In this document: positions 54,409 through 62,826 of the stretch, piece by piece
How positions within the stretch are numbered: position 1 is the first letter of the stretch
Layout: each line of letters opens with the position of its first letter
Origin: Chordibacter sp038110535
GTDB lineage: Bacteria; Verrucomicrobiota; Verrucomicrobiia; Opitutales; Seribacteraceae
DNA: 64,000 bases
Direction: 5' to 3'
NCBI GenBank assembly: GCA_038110535.1
Contig: JAYNJW010000003.1
Span: 1-64,000 of the forward strand
Made by a program: the position numbers and the translations under genes
The notes under the pieces: generated by a model
What the model saw: only the letters and a program-made list of their open reading frames with translations
What the model was told of the DNA's origin: nothing
The model's database searches: none

Positions 54409-55135
54409 GTTATCGGTTATAATTCCGGGCAGGAATGAAGCAGAAAACTTGGAGATTTGCATTTGTGAAATTTTGGAAGAACTGAACAAATATAAGATAA
54501 ATCATGAAATCCTTGTCGTGGATGATGGCAGCACGGACAATACGCTTAGGCTTCTTCAAGATATAGCAAATCAAAACCCTACGGTTCGTTATTTAAGAAA
54601 TGATAAGGAGAACGGATTTGGTCGAGCAGTAAGAATCGGACTTACAGAATTCACTGGGGATGCAGTGGCCATTATGATGGCCGACCGTTCAGACTCGCCT
54701 CGAGATCTCGTAAATTATTGGAACAAGCTGCAAGAGGGATATGAGTGTGTTTTCGGAAGCAGATTTATTAAAGGCAGCAAAGTCTATAACTATCCGAAAA
54801 TAAAGCTATTGGTTAATCGATTGGTTAATACCATGATCCGCTATGCCTTCCGAATTGAAACTAATGATGTTACCAACGCATTTAAAATATATCGGAGAGA
54901 AGTTATAGAAGGTTGTAAACCATTCATTTCACCACACTTTAACCTGACGGTTGAAATTCCCTTGAAGGCAATTATACGTGGATATTCATGGAAAGTGGTT
55001 CCTATTTCATGGAAAAATCGGGATAAAGGCGTTGCTAAACTTAAATTAAGAGAAATGGGCTCCCGTTACTTTTTTATCATCGCTTACTTATGGTTGGAAA
55101 AGTACTTCAGCCGTGGTGATTATCGAAGAAAATGA
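54401..55135 (+). CDS. DPM1-like family 2 glycosyltransferase
   Basis: A 244-residue GT2 enzyme: LSVIIPGRNEAENLEICI, ILVVDDGSTDNTLRL, ENGFGRAVRIGL, MMADRSDSPRDL (metal site), VTNAFKIYRREV and WKNRDKGVAKLKLREMGSRYF. The order matches polyprenyl-phosphate sugar synthases. ATG 54401 directly precedes the conserved first strand and overlaps the previous gene by 8 bp; a TTG at 54386 is in frame. It probably loads a polyprenyl carrier for the adjacent GT-C genes at 52471 and 55782. Confidence 0.9.
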   Translation: MDKLSVIIPGRNEAENLEICICEILEELNKYKINHEILVVDDGSTDNTLRLLQDIANQNPTVRYLRNDKENGFGRAVRIGLTEFTGDAVAIMMADRSDSPRDLVNYWNKLQEGYECVFGSRFIKGSKVYNYPKIKLLVNRLVNTMIRYAFRIETNDVTNAFKIYRREVIEGCKPFISPHFNLTVEIPLKAIIRGYSWKVVPISWKNRDKGVAKLKLREMGSRYFFIIAYLWLEKYFSRGDYRRK

Positions 55136-55785
55136 ATGATTGTTTAGACCAGATTTATGAAATCAGATTTTCCGGACTTGAGGAGTACAGAAACGATGTT
55201 TGGAAGATTCTAGTTAATCAATTTTTTGGCAAATGGATCAATCCAAATGACACTATCCTTGATTTGGGATGTGGCTATGGTGAATTCATCAACCATGCCA
55301 ATGCCAAAATTAAACATGCGATGGATCTAAATCCTCGAACAAGAAAACTTTTAAAAGACGATGTGATTTTTCATGAGCAGGACTGCTCTAAGGCATGGCC
55401 ATTGGAAGAAAACTCTTTGGACCTTATTTTTACCAGCAATTTTTTTGAGCACCTTCCCAATAAAAAAGCTTTGAATGACACCATTACTGAAGCTAAGAAA
55501 TGCCTTAAAAAGGGTGGTCTAATCATAGCGATGGGTCCAAACATTTCCGTCTTAAAAGGGAAATATTGGGATTTTTGGGATCACCATGTCGCTCTATCCG
55601 ACCAGTCGATGGGAGAATTACTAGAAATCCATGAACTTAAAGTTCTTACCTCTGTGCCCAGTTTCTTACCTTACAACATGGTAAGAACCAAACGAAAGCC
55701 TCTTTTCCTCGTCCATTTGTATTTAAAGTTTCCTTTGATATGGAGGTTGTTTGGGAAACAATTTCTAGTAGTTGCCGAAAAGTGA
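55132..55785 (+). CDS. Class I SAM-dependent methyltransferase
   Basis: A 217-residue methyltransferase: TILDLGCGYGEFINHA (SAM loop), HAMDLNPRTRKLL, LDLIFTSNFFEHLPNKKAL with the strand-4 motif, and CLKKGGLIIAMGPN. A DHHVALSDQSMGELL segment follows. The start is ATG 55132 (ATGA overlap) and the end overlaps the next gene's GTG (GTGA). It probably acts on a lipid- or nucleotide-linked sugar; the specific target is not visible. Confidence 0.87.
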   Translation: MNDCLDQIYEIRFSGLEEYRNDVWKILVNQFFGKWINPNDTILDLGCGYGEFINHANAKIKHAMDLNPRTRKLLKDDVIFHEQDCSKAWPLEENSLDLIFTSNFFEHLPNKKALNDTITEAKKCLKKGGLIIAMGPNISVLKGKYWDFWDHHVALSDQSMGELLEIHELKVLTSVPSFLPYNMVRTKRKPLFLVHLYLKFPLIWRLFGKQFLVVAEK

Positions 55786-56825
55786 CCAAAGAAAAGTATT
55801 TAAACAAAACTTTATTCGTAACTCTGGCAATAGCTTGCAGCACCATTTTTACTTATTACTACTTTCTTTATACCAATGTATATCCACCAGGTAGTTTTAC
55901 AGCAATTAGCGAGCATACTGCTCACAAAGTTTTTCAAACAAGATTGTTGGTTACGACATTGGCAAACATCCTCGAGCCAAGCCTACCAATCCTGATAGAA
56001 CTTTTCCAATGGGCAGTTCCCTATCCGATTGATTACGAAGTTATATTACAGCTGCTAAATATTTTCTTTTTAGTCGTACTACTAGTTTCACTACCAAGAC
56101 TTCTTTCAAATATAGAAATTTTTGTACATCCAGCCTTTTCATTCATCATCTTTATCCCAGTATCCTGGAACTTCATTTTTTTGAATGGCCTGATTGATGG
56201 TGCAGGTCTTTATTATCCCTACGATATTCCTTCTCTTTGCTTTTTTACATTAGGTTTATTGCTGTTCCTTGAGAAGAAATGGGGCTGGTTTTATGTCGTC
56301 TTCATCCTCGCACTGCTCAATCGCGAATCTGCCTGTTTTATTTCCATTGCTGGCTTTGCCTTATCCGTAGTTTTCCCTAATACATCTTTTAAAAACTGGA
56401 TAAAAGATAACAGAGATTTAATGTGTCAGATATCCATTCAACTCATTTTGTGGATAACCTCCCGTGTCTGTCTTTCTATAAAATTTAAGGACAATCCCGG
56501 TGAGTTCTTTGAACAACCACACTCTATGATCGAATTTTTGTCCAAGATACTCACTGGAGGATCTCACTGGGCCATGCAAACCCCCCTCTGGTTTCTAACT
56601 CTTTTCCTTGGCTTGTGGGTCATTCCAGTTCTTGGATTCAAATATCTTAATAACCCGTCCAAGAGGTTGATGATAGTGGGAGCTATCTACTTATTTACTC
56701 TGACCCTTCGCTCCAACATGATGGAGACTCGTGTATACAACGAACTAAATGTAATCCTAACGATACTTGTAATTTGTACACTTCATAACCTAATAAGTAG
56801 AACAAAGAGCGTGGCTAACATCTAA
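55782..56825 (+). CDS. Polytopic membrane protein, possible GT-C glycosyltransferase
   Basis: A 347-residue protein with about nine membrane segments. LLNRESACFISIAGF and DGAGLYYPYDIPSLCFFTLG recall integral-membrane proteins found in glycan clusters, but I could not assign a family and the acidic first-loop motif is not obvious. GTG 55782 in a GTGA overlap is preferred to an ATG at 55740, which would add a poorly hydrophobic leader and a 46-bp overlap. Its context between a DPM1-like enzyme and a GT11-like enzyme suggests a role in glycan assembly. Confidence 0.65.
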   Translation: MTKEKYLNKTLFVTLAIACSTIFTYYYFLYTNVYPPGSFTAISEHTAHKVFQTRLLVTTLANILEPSLPILIELFQWAVPYPIDYEVILQLLNIFFLVVLLVSLPRLLSNIEIFVHPAFSFIIFIPVSWNFIFLNGLIDGAGLYYPYDIPSLCFFTLGLLLFLEKKWGWFYVVFILALLNRESACFISIAGFALSVVFPNTSFKNWIKDNRDLMCQISIQLILWITSRVCLSIKFKDNPGEFFEQPHSMIEFLSKILTGGSHWAMQTPLWFLTLFLGLWVIPVLGFKYLNNPSKRLMIVGAIYLFTLTLRSNMMETRVYNELNVILTILVICTLHNLISRTKSVANI

Positions 56826-56836
56826 ATATCAAACGA

Positions 56837-57772
56837 TTGGTGTACTTTCATAAAATAAAAAAAGTATTTCTTTTTATTTATATAATATTCGTTCTAACAC
56901 TAAGAATTCTGTGGTTCCGAAAGAAGTTAATCATTGTATGTGATCAATATGGAAGACTTGGAAATAGACTCCATTTATTCGCCCAGTTGATCACTTATGC
57001 CAAAAAAAATAATTATGCAGTATGGATGCCAGGATTTTATGATTATTGGCATTTTTTCCCGAAATTAGATCATCGTCCAACTTTTGCTTCCCGGTTTTAT
57101 ACATTTTCGATGTTTCCTCCAGGAGATGTGTTTTACACCTTTAACTTTATTTTTCGAAAAGCTAGTCAGTTAAAAGAAAATCCACTTTTTTGTAGTCTGA
57201 CTTTCAGTGATTCAAGCGATGGCAACCCATGGGATAATATTGGACGCTCTAAAAGTAGAGTAATCCTCTTCTCTGGATTTGTCTTTCATGAATATATGCT
57301 GGATTGCAGTTCTGCCATATCAGAAATAAATAGTCTTTTTCGCCCAGCATCAAAATATATTGATGAAATTAACGCACCTATAGAAATACTAAAATCTCGA
57401 AATGATCTGGTGTGTGGCGTTTTAGTTCGCCAAACAGACTACCGCTCTTGGAATGATGGTAAATATTTTTATACATCAAAACAATATGCAAGGTTTTTAC
57501 ATGGTCTAAATAATTCATTCGAAAATAAAAAGATTGGTTTCTTCATTGCTACTGATGAAATGCAAGATGAAAAGATTTACAGTGAAATTGATTGTATTGT
57601 AAGAGTTGGATATCCCTTGGAAAACCTTTACTCTCTAAGTTTGTGTGACTTCCTGGTTGGTCCACCAAGCTCGTACATAGGATGGGCCTCACTACTAAGC
57701 GAATCTCCATTAATCTCTATTACTGACATTTCATCTATCCCTAGTCCTGCTGACTTTAGTCTCAATATATGA
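56837..57772 (+). CDS. GT11-like glycosyltransferase with N-terminal membrane segment
   Basis: A 311-residue transferase paralogous to that at 13164: LIIVCDQYGRLGNRLHLFAQ, CGVLVRQTDYRSWNDGKYFY and YSLSLCDFLVGPPSSYIGWAS align with its motifs. Here an N-terminal hydrophobic segment (residues 8-26) precedes the first conserved strand and may anchor it. As in the first copy, an FkbM methyltransferase is the immediate neighbour. TTG 56837 is the start used. The donor may be a GDP- or dTDP-6-deoxyhexose. Confidence 0.74.
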   Translation: MVYFHKIKKVFLFIYIIFVLTLRILWFRKKLIIVCDQYGRLGNRLHLFAQLITYAKKNNYAVWMPGFYDYWHFFPKLDHRPTFASRFYTFSMFPPGDVFYTFNFIFRKASQLKENPLFCSLTFSDSSDGNPWDNIGRSKSRVILFSGFVFHEYMLDCSSAISEINSLFRPASKYIDEINAPIEILKSRNDLVCGVLVRQTDYRSWNDGKYFYTSKQYARFLHGLNNSFENKKIGFFIATDEMQDEKIYSEIDCIVRVGYPLENLYSLSLCDFLVGPPSSYIGWASLLSESPLISITDISSIPSPADFSLNI

Positions 57773-58464
57773 TATTAAATAAGTTGTCATATTTTAAATA
57801 TTCGCTGTCGAAAATAGTCAGCAATTTGTTATCCAAGAAAAGTCAATATAGCCAGCACGGAGAAGACATTTTAGTATCACATTTACTAAACCAAATAGTC
57901 TCATTTATCGACATCGGTGCAAACGACGGCGTCTTCCTGTCCAACACTTATTTGTTTGCCAAAAAAGATGCTTTTGGGCTTTGCATCGAACCCTCAAAGA
58001 GTTGTTTTTGGAAGTTAAGGCTAAATCACCTTCTTCATCCAAAAGTAAAATGTATTAACTCAGCTATTTCGGGTTTTGATGGTTTTTCTGACTTCAATGA
58101 AGATGGTTATGAGGGGCTTCTTTCGTCAATAACTGATACGAAAAAAAGTACTACATACAAAGTCAAAACTCTTACCTTAAAGCAAATCATTAATAAAAAT
58201 GATAGATTCAAAAAAGCCGATATTGTAAGCATTGATGTTGAGGGATTTGAGCTAAATGTTTTAGATGGAGCCGGACTCTCTTTGAAAGATGTTAAAATCA
58301 TTATTATTGAAGTTGATAAGATTAATTTAGATCAAGTCATACAGCATAGAAGCCTAAACCATCACCGACCTACATACACTAATAATATTAATCTTATATT
58401 ACTTAATAAAAGTGAATCTTTTAAAGAGCCTGATTCATTACCAAGCGGATTTTACAAAATTTAA
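57769..58464 (+). CDS. FkbM-family methyltransferase
   Basis: A 231-residue FkbM methyltransferase of the short form: SQYSQHGEDILVSHLL (common N-terminal motif), FIDIGANDGVFLSNTYLFAK (SAM loop), GLCIEPSKSCFWKL, and VSIDVEGFELNVLDGAG. The ending KIIIIEVDKI is typical. Start ATG 57769 overlaps the GT11-like gene (ATGA). It probably methylates the residue added by that enzyme; the pairing is seen twice in the window. Confidence 0.88.
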   Translation: MILNKLSYFKYSLSKIVSNLLSKKSQYSQHGEDILVSHLLNQIVSFIDIGANDGVFLSNTYLFAKKDAFGLCIEPSKSCFWKLRLNHLLHPKVKCINSAISGFDGFSDFNEDGYEGLLSSITDTKKSTTYKVKTLTLKQIINKNDRFKKADIVSIDVEGFELNVLDGAGLSLKDVKIIIIEVDKINLDQVIQHRSLNHHRPTYTNNINLILLNKSESFKEPDSLPSGFYKI

Positions 58465-58468
58465 ATAA

Positions 58469-59398
58469 ATGCCCACAAATAAAAAAAAGATTTGTATTTT
58501 AATTCCAGTATTCGAAGATTTTGAGTGCTTACCCCTTCTCGAAGCAAAAATTCAGCATCACTTAACTCATGTAACAGATTATAATATTCTCATTATTGAT
58601 GATGGAAGTTTTAAAGGACTAGATAAAAAACTAGATATAGAAAACAACAAACGAATCAAAATCCTTACGCTTTCTCAAAATGTTGGGCATCAACGTAGCA
58701 TTACTATAGGTCTGTGCTACATTCGAGAACATTGTGACTGTGATCAAATTCTCATCATGGACGGGGATGGGGAAGACAATCCCTCCGATGCAATAAAACT
58801 GATCTCAGAAAGTGAAAAACATAGTGAACCAACTATCTATTTTGCTAGAAGAGATACAAGGAGTGAACCCATTTCATTTAAATTTGGATACTTTCTCTAC
58901 CGAGTATTATTCAGATTACTAACAGGTAAAAGTATAAAGTTTGGAAATTTTTCGCTGGTTCCTAAAACAATGTTGGATCGAATAACTGGTATTCAAGAAA
59001 TATGGAATCATTACGCAGCATCTATTGTGTTTGCTAAGATTCCATATATTGAAGTTCCTTCATCAAGATCGGGAAGGATTCACGGTCGACCTAAAATGAA
59101 TTTTGCTTCACTGATTCTTCATGGTCTAAGTGCAATTTCTATCTTTCATCAAACAGTTTTTCTTAGGATCTTGATTGCTTCATTAATAATATTAATCATG
59201 ACTCTAGCTATTGTTTTTATCATCAATTTGGCTTCAGCCAATGTAAACATTACATATTTGATAATGAGCGTATTTATTGGCTTGTTTTTTGTCCTGTTTA
59301 ATTTCACTGCTCTTATTTTCTCTCTTAAATCCAGAAACAAAGCACCTTGTATCCCTAGACAATTTTGGGAGGACTTTATAAAAAAAGGAGATCAATAG
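58469..59398 (+). CDS. Polyprenyl-phosphate glycosyltransferase-like GT2 with two C-terminal membrane segments
   Basis: A 309-residue GT2 protein: CILIPVFEDFECLPLLEAKI, ILIIDDGSFKGL, the metal site LIMDGDGEDNPSD, FGNFSLVPKTML and SRSGRIHGRPKMNF. Two C-terminal membrane segments (about 230-252 and 262-288) place it with the GtrB/ArnC group. It should attach a sugar to a polyprenyl phosphate for use by a GT-C enzyme such as that at 60074. ATG 58469, four bases after the previous stop. Confidence 0.86.
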   Translation: MPTNKKKICILIPVFEDFECLPLLEAKIQHHLTHVTDYNILIIDDGSFKGLDKKLDIENNKRIKILTLSQNVGHQRSITIGLCYIREHCDCDQILIMDGDGEDNPSDAIKLISESEKHSEPTIYFARRDTRSEPISFKFGYFLYRVLFRLLTGKSIKFGNFSLVPKTMLDRITGIQEIWNHYAASIVFAKIPYIEVPSSRSGRIHGRPKMNFASLILHGLSAISIFHQTVFLRILIASLIILIMTLAIVFIINLASANVNITYLIMSVFIGLFFVLFNFTALIFSLKSRNKAPCIPRQFWEDFIKKGDQ

Positions 59399-60102
59399 AA
59401 ACGAAAGAGTACCTGTATCCTGGAGCAGAATTAGAATTATTTGCTTATGCCATCAATTGGAAATCATATTTCAAAAAGCACCTCATTCCCTATGTTCAAG
59501 GTCGGGTTCTTGAGGTTGGAGCAGGTATTGGAGAAACATCAAAATTTCTTCAAAACGAAAAAGTATCGCATTGGACGTACTTAGAACCGGATAAAAGATT
59601 GTTTTCAGAATTAGTCAAAAAAAATTGTAGATCCAAATCTGATGAATTTATTTGTGGCACTACTGAGGATATAAAAAATAAGATATTCGATACTATATTA
59701 TATATCGACGTCCTTGAACACATTGAAGATGACCTCGATGAATTAGAATGTTGTTCACATTTGTTAGCAAAGAATGGTCGTATTATCATTCTATCTCCAG
59801 CTCATAATATATTATTTTCTCAATTCGATAGAAGTATTGGGCATTTTCGACGGTATAACCATAAAATGTTAAGGAATCTAGAATTCAAGAATCTTAGATT
59901 AGAAAAATATATCTACTTGGACTCTTTGGGTTTATTCCTAAACCTGTGCAATAAATTAATCTTAAAGAAATCGATCCCTAATAAAAAACAAATCTTGTTT
60001 TGGGATCGTTGTATTGTCCCTATATCAAAACTATTGGACCCAATTCTAGATAATAAATTCGGTAAAACGATTATTGGTATTTTTGAAGTATCTAAAGGAT
60101 AA
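59395..60102 (+). CDS. Class I SAM-dependent methyltransferase
   Basis: About 235 residues: YPGAELELFAYAINWKSYF, GRVLEVGAGIGETSKFLQN (SAM loop), WTYLEPDKRLFSELV, TILYIDVLEHIEDDLDEL and KNGRIIILSPAHN, with SIGHFRRYN typical of this branch. The start is unsure: ATA 59395 would give an ATAG 4-bp overlap with the previous stop and begins just before TKEYLYPGAE; TTG 59365 gives a 34-bp overlap and ten residues copied from the lysine-rich end of the upstream gene's sequence. Probable sugar or lipid-linked glycan methyltransferase. Confidence 0.83.
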   Translation: METKEYLYPGAELELFAYAINWKSYFKKHLIPYVQGRVLEVGAGIGETSKFLQNEKVSHWTYLEPDKRLFSELVKKNCRSKSDEFICGTTEDIKNKIFDTILYIDVLEHIEDDLDELECCSHLLAKNGRIIILSPAHNILFSQFDRSIGHFRRYNHKMLRNLEFKNLRLEKYIYLDSLGLFLNLCNKLILKKSIPNKKQILFWDRCIVPISKLLDPILDNKFGKTIIGIFEVSKG

Positions 60103-61348
60103 CATTTACTTAGTATCAATCCCATTCATTTGGGTGTCACTTTACTGCATTTTAGATGTATACTCTTTATGGAGTTATTGGGGCGTACAAAAAATGGAAA
60201 TTATATTCCCAGACCTTCATGTACTTCTCTCTGCTATCGATGCACACTATCAAGGTATCAATGTTTTCAAAGAAAACCCTTTGTGCTACTTCAAAATTCC
60301 CCATGTTTACAGTAATGCATGGTTTCTTTTTCATTATTTAGGATTCTCTGATCAATATCGATTATTTATAGGAATTATTACTTTAATTATTTTCAGTATT
60401 GCAGTAGCATGGCTTTCTAAAGAGAAATTATTCCTATTTGTCCTTTTTTTGTGTTCACCAGCAGTTTTGTTGGCAATCGAAAGATGCAATAATGATGTAA
60501 TCTTATTTTTAATGCTCTTGCTTACTGCTAAGCTTGCTTTTAGTAAAAGTAAGGATTCAGCAATATTTGCACACTTAATTTTACTTTTTTGCACTGCATT
60601 AAAATATTATCCGGTTGCTTTTAGTATAATTTTTCTTCTTCGGAATGATGAACTAAAAATCAAATTAAGGAATTTGATTATACATGTTGTATTCTTTTTT
60701 GTGTGGATTTTTTGTAGTTGGGAAAATCTACAGATTCAAAAACACATCATCCCAGACCCCGGTTATGCATGGTCGTTCGGAATTTCACCAATGTTCACAC
60801 TGCTTACACATCTAACAGGTTCCAATGTTATAAGTTTTGTTTTTCTGACTTTTTTAAGTCTCCTACTTATTTATTTTGCTTTTAATTTTTTCAACAAGAT
60901 AGATACCTTTTGCGTAAATAACAAATCCGATCCATGCTTCTCTCAAATACTTTTTGTTGGAGGAACAATGGTTCTGGTTTTTTGTTATCTTGTTAGAACA
61001 AGCTTTGATCACAGGATGATTTATTTTGCATTCTGCTTTCCATTTTTCACGACACTTGCCTCCAAACGATCAAACTTCTTGTCCAAACATTACTGGATAC
61101 CACTACTTTTATGTTTACTTATAACCATATCTGCATGGTTTGAGTGTTTGCGAGAGTGGATCACGATCTGCCTGCGATATTTCTCTCATGAATATATTTT
61201 ACCACATGGTCTCTTTTTTGTTCGCACATTAGAAATAAGCATTAATCATTTTTCTTTTATGACTTTGTTAAGTATGTCTCTCGTTATCATTTCCAAGAAT
61301 CTTTACCCTTCCTTTAATCGTTATTTTACATGTTTAAAAGAATCATAA
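60074..61348 (+). CDS. Polytopic membrane glycosyltransferase-like protein (GT87/DUF2029-like)
   Basis: A 424-residue protein with about 10-11 membrane segments. The first external loop has LLSAIDAHYQGINVFKENP, the acidic loop arrangement seen in GT87-type polyprenyl-phosphate mannosyltransferases, and CSPAVLLAIERCNNDVILFLM follows in a membrane segment. TTG 60074 overlaps the methyltransferase gene by 29 bp; TTG 60083 is also possible. It probably uses the lipid-linked sugar made by the GT2 enzyme at 58469. Confidence 0.74.
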   Translation: MVFLKYLKDNIYLVSIPFIWVSLYCILDVYSLWSYWGVQKMEIIFPDLHVLLSAIDAHYQGINVFKENPLCYFKIPHVYSNAWFLFHYLGFSDQYRLFIGIITLIIFSIAVAWLSKEKLFLFVLFLCSPAVLLAIERCNNDVILFLMLLLTAKLAFSKSKDSAIFAHLILLFCTALKYYPVAFSIIFLLRNDELKIKLRNLIIHVVFFFVWIFCSWENLQIQKHIIPDPGYAWSFGISPMFTLLTHLTGSNVISFVFLTFLSLLLIYFAFNFFNKIDTFCVNNKSDPCFSQILFVGGTMVLVFCYLVRTSFDHRMIYFAFCFPFFTTLASKRSNFLSKHYWIPLLLCLLITISAWFECLREWITICLRYFSHEYILPHGLFFVRTLEISINHFSFMTLLSMSLVIISKNLYPSFNRYFTCLKES

Positions 61349-62115
61349 AATCGATACCTGGAGCAAAATCATTCAATAGCATGCTGCTACAAAAAAAACT
61401 CCAAAATCAATTTCTTAGACTTAACGAAACTGAACAATTTCAACTATCTTTTTATTCTCAATTTATTAAAAAAGGAGATCTTGTATTTGATGTTGGCGCT
61501 AACGTGGGATCCAGAACAAAGCTATTTCTAAACCTTGGAGCCAAAGTTGTAGCTTTTGAGCCTCAACCAGAATTATGTGAACATTTGACGCAACATTTGG
61601 GACTTCACAAGAATTTTACATTAATGCCTACCGGACTTGGTGCAAATCCTTCTTTTGTTGAGCTTAAAATCAGTGACGCACATGTTTTGTCTTCCATGAG
61701 CAACCGCTGGATAGAATCAACCAAGCAAAGCGGAAGATTTTCGTCTTACAATTGGGATAAGTCGATCGATGTGAAAGTCGATACCCTGGATAATATGTTT
61801 GCTAAATTTGGTGTGCCAAAATTTGTCAAGATTGATGTCGAAGGATATGAACTAGAAGTTCTTCAAGGTCTAACTCAAACGATCAAATATCTCTCCTTTG
61901 AATTCACCGCAGAGGATATTAATGCTACCTTAAATTGCACTAATCATTTAGTTAAATTAGGGTCATATCTTTTTAAGTTTTCTAAAGGAGAAAGTCTAGC
62001 ATTTGAAATGAATGAATGGAAATCCATTGAATGTTTCAATAAATCGTTATTAAAACTAGTCAATAATGACAATCGTGCATGGGGTGATATATATGCGATG
62101 AAAAAACCCAATTAA
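61330..62115 (+). CDS. FkbM-family methyltransferase
   Basis: A 261-residue FkbM methyltransferase: LVFDVGANVGSRTKLFLNLG (SAM loop), VVAFEPQPELCEHL, FVKIDVEGYELEVLQGL and LSFEFTAED. An SSYNWDKSIDVKVDTLD stretch precedes the hallmark motif. ATG 61330 overlaps the upstream membrane protein gene by 19 bp. A 17-bp spacer follows. Sixth FkbM protein of the window. Confidence 0.89.
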   Translation: MFKRIIKSIPGAKSFNSMLLQKKLQNQFLRLNETEQFQLSFYSQFIKKGDLVFDVGANVGSRTKLFLNLGAKVVAFEPQPELCEHLTQHLGLHKNFTLMPTGLGANPSFVELKISDAHVLSSMSNRWIESTKQSGRFSSYNWDKSIDVKVDTLDNMFAKFGVPKFVKIDVEGYELEVLQGLTQTIKYLSFEFTAEDINATLNCTNHLVKLGSYLFKFSKGESLAFEMNEWKSIECFNKSLLKLVNNDNRAWGDIYAMKKPN

Positions 62116-62132
62116 GTCGTGAGTTCCTAATC

Positions 62133-62825
62133 TTGAAAAAATCCTTTTACAATAATGAGTTTTTCCAATCACGCGTAGGCGAAGCATATTATTCAGCTTT
62201 TACAATCTTAAATATTGTAAAAGAAAATATTTTATACTTCGATAGTGTGGTCGATATTGGCACCGGCACAGGAACTTGGTTGAAGGCAGCTGAAGATCTT
62301 GGTGCCAGTAAGATAAAGGGATACGAAGGCTATTTAGAAGATACTAATCTACTTGAGATTCCATCGAGCTGTTTCGAAATACACGATTTGGAAAAACCTA
62401 TTAAAACTTCATCTAAGTTTGATTTGGCTCTTTGTCTCGAGGTTGGTGAACATATTGAAAATGATCGCTCCAAAACACTAGTTTCATCGATTGCAAATTT
62501 ATCTGATAATATTATATTTTCTGCTGCTATTCCAGGACAATTAGGAGTTGGTCATATTAATGAGCAGTGGCCTAATTTTTGGATAAGCTTATTTTCTTCA
62601 AAAGGATATAATTGTTATGATGTTATCCGACCTAAAATTTGGACAAATTCAAAAATACCTTTTTGGTATAAGCAAAACTGTTTGTTTTTTTCCACGGACG
62701 AATCCTTGGTGAAAAGTTACATGCCAAATTTTGAATGCCACAATCTAGTACATCCTGAACTTTATGCTTCGAAATTAGAAAATAAAAATAAATCCTTCTT
62801 TTCAAAATTAAGAAAGTTTTTTTAA
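62133..62825 (+). CDS. Class I SAM-dependent methyltransferase-like protein
   Basis: A 230-residue protein: SVVDIGTGTGTWLKAAEDLG (SAM loop), IKGYEGYLEDTN, FDLALCLEVGEHIENDRSK and IIFSAAIPGQLGVGHINEQW, the last being characteristic of small methyltransferases in glycan clusters. The C-terminal 30 residues are lysine-rich. Start TTG 62133. The target is unknown. Confidence 0.84.
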   Translation: MKKSFYNNEFFQSRVGEAYYSAFTILNIVKENILYFDSVVDIGTGTGTWLKAAEDLGASKIKGYEGYLEDTNLLEIPSSCFEIHDLEKPIKTSSKFDLALCLEVGEHIENDRSKTLVSSIANLSDNIIFSAAIPGQLGVGHINEQWPNFWISLFSSKGYNCYDVIRPKIWTNSKIPFWYKQNCLFFSTDESLVKSYMPNFECHNLVHPELYASKLENKNKSFFSKLRKFF

Positions 62826-62826
62826 G

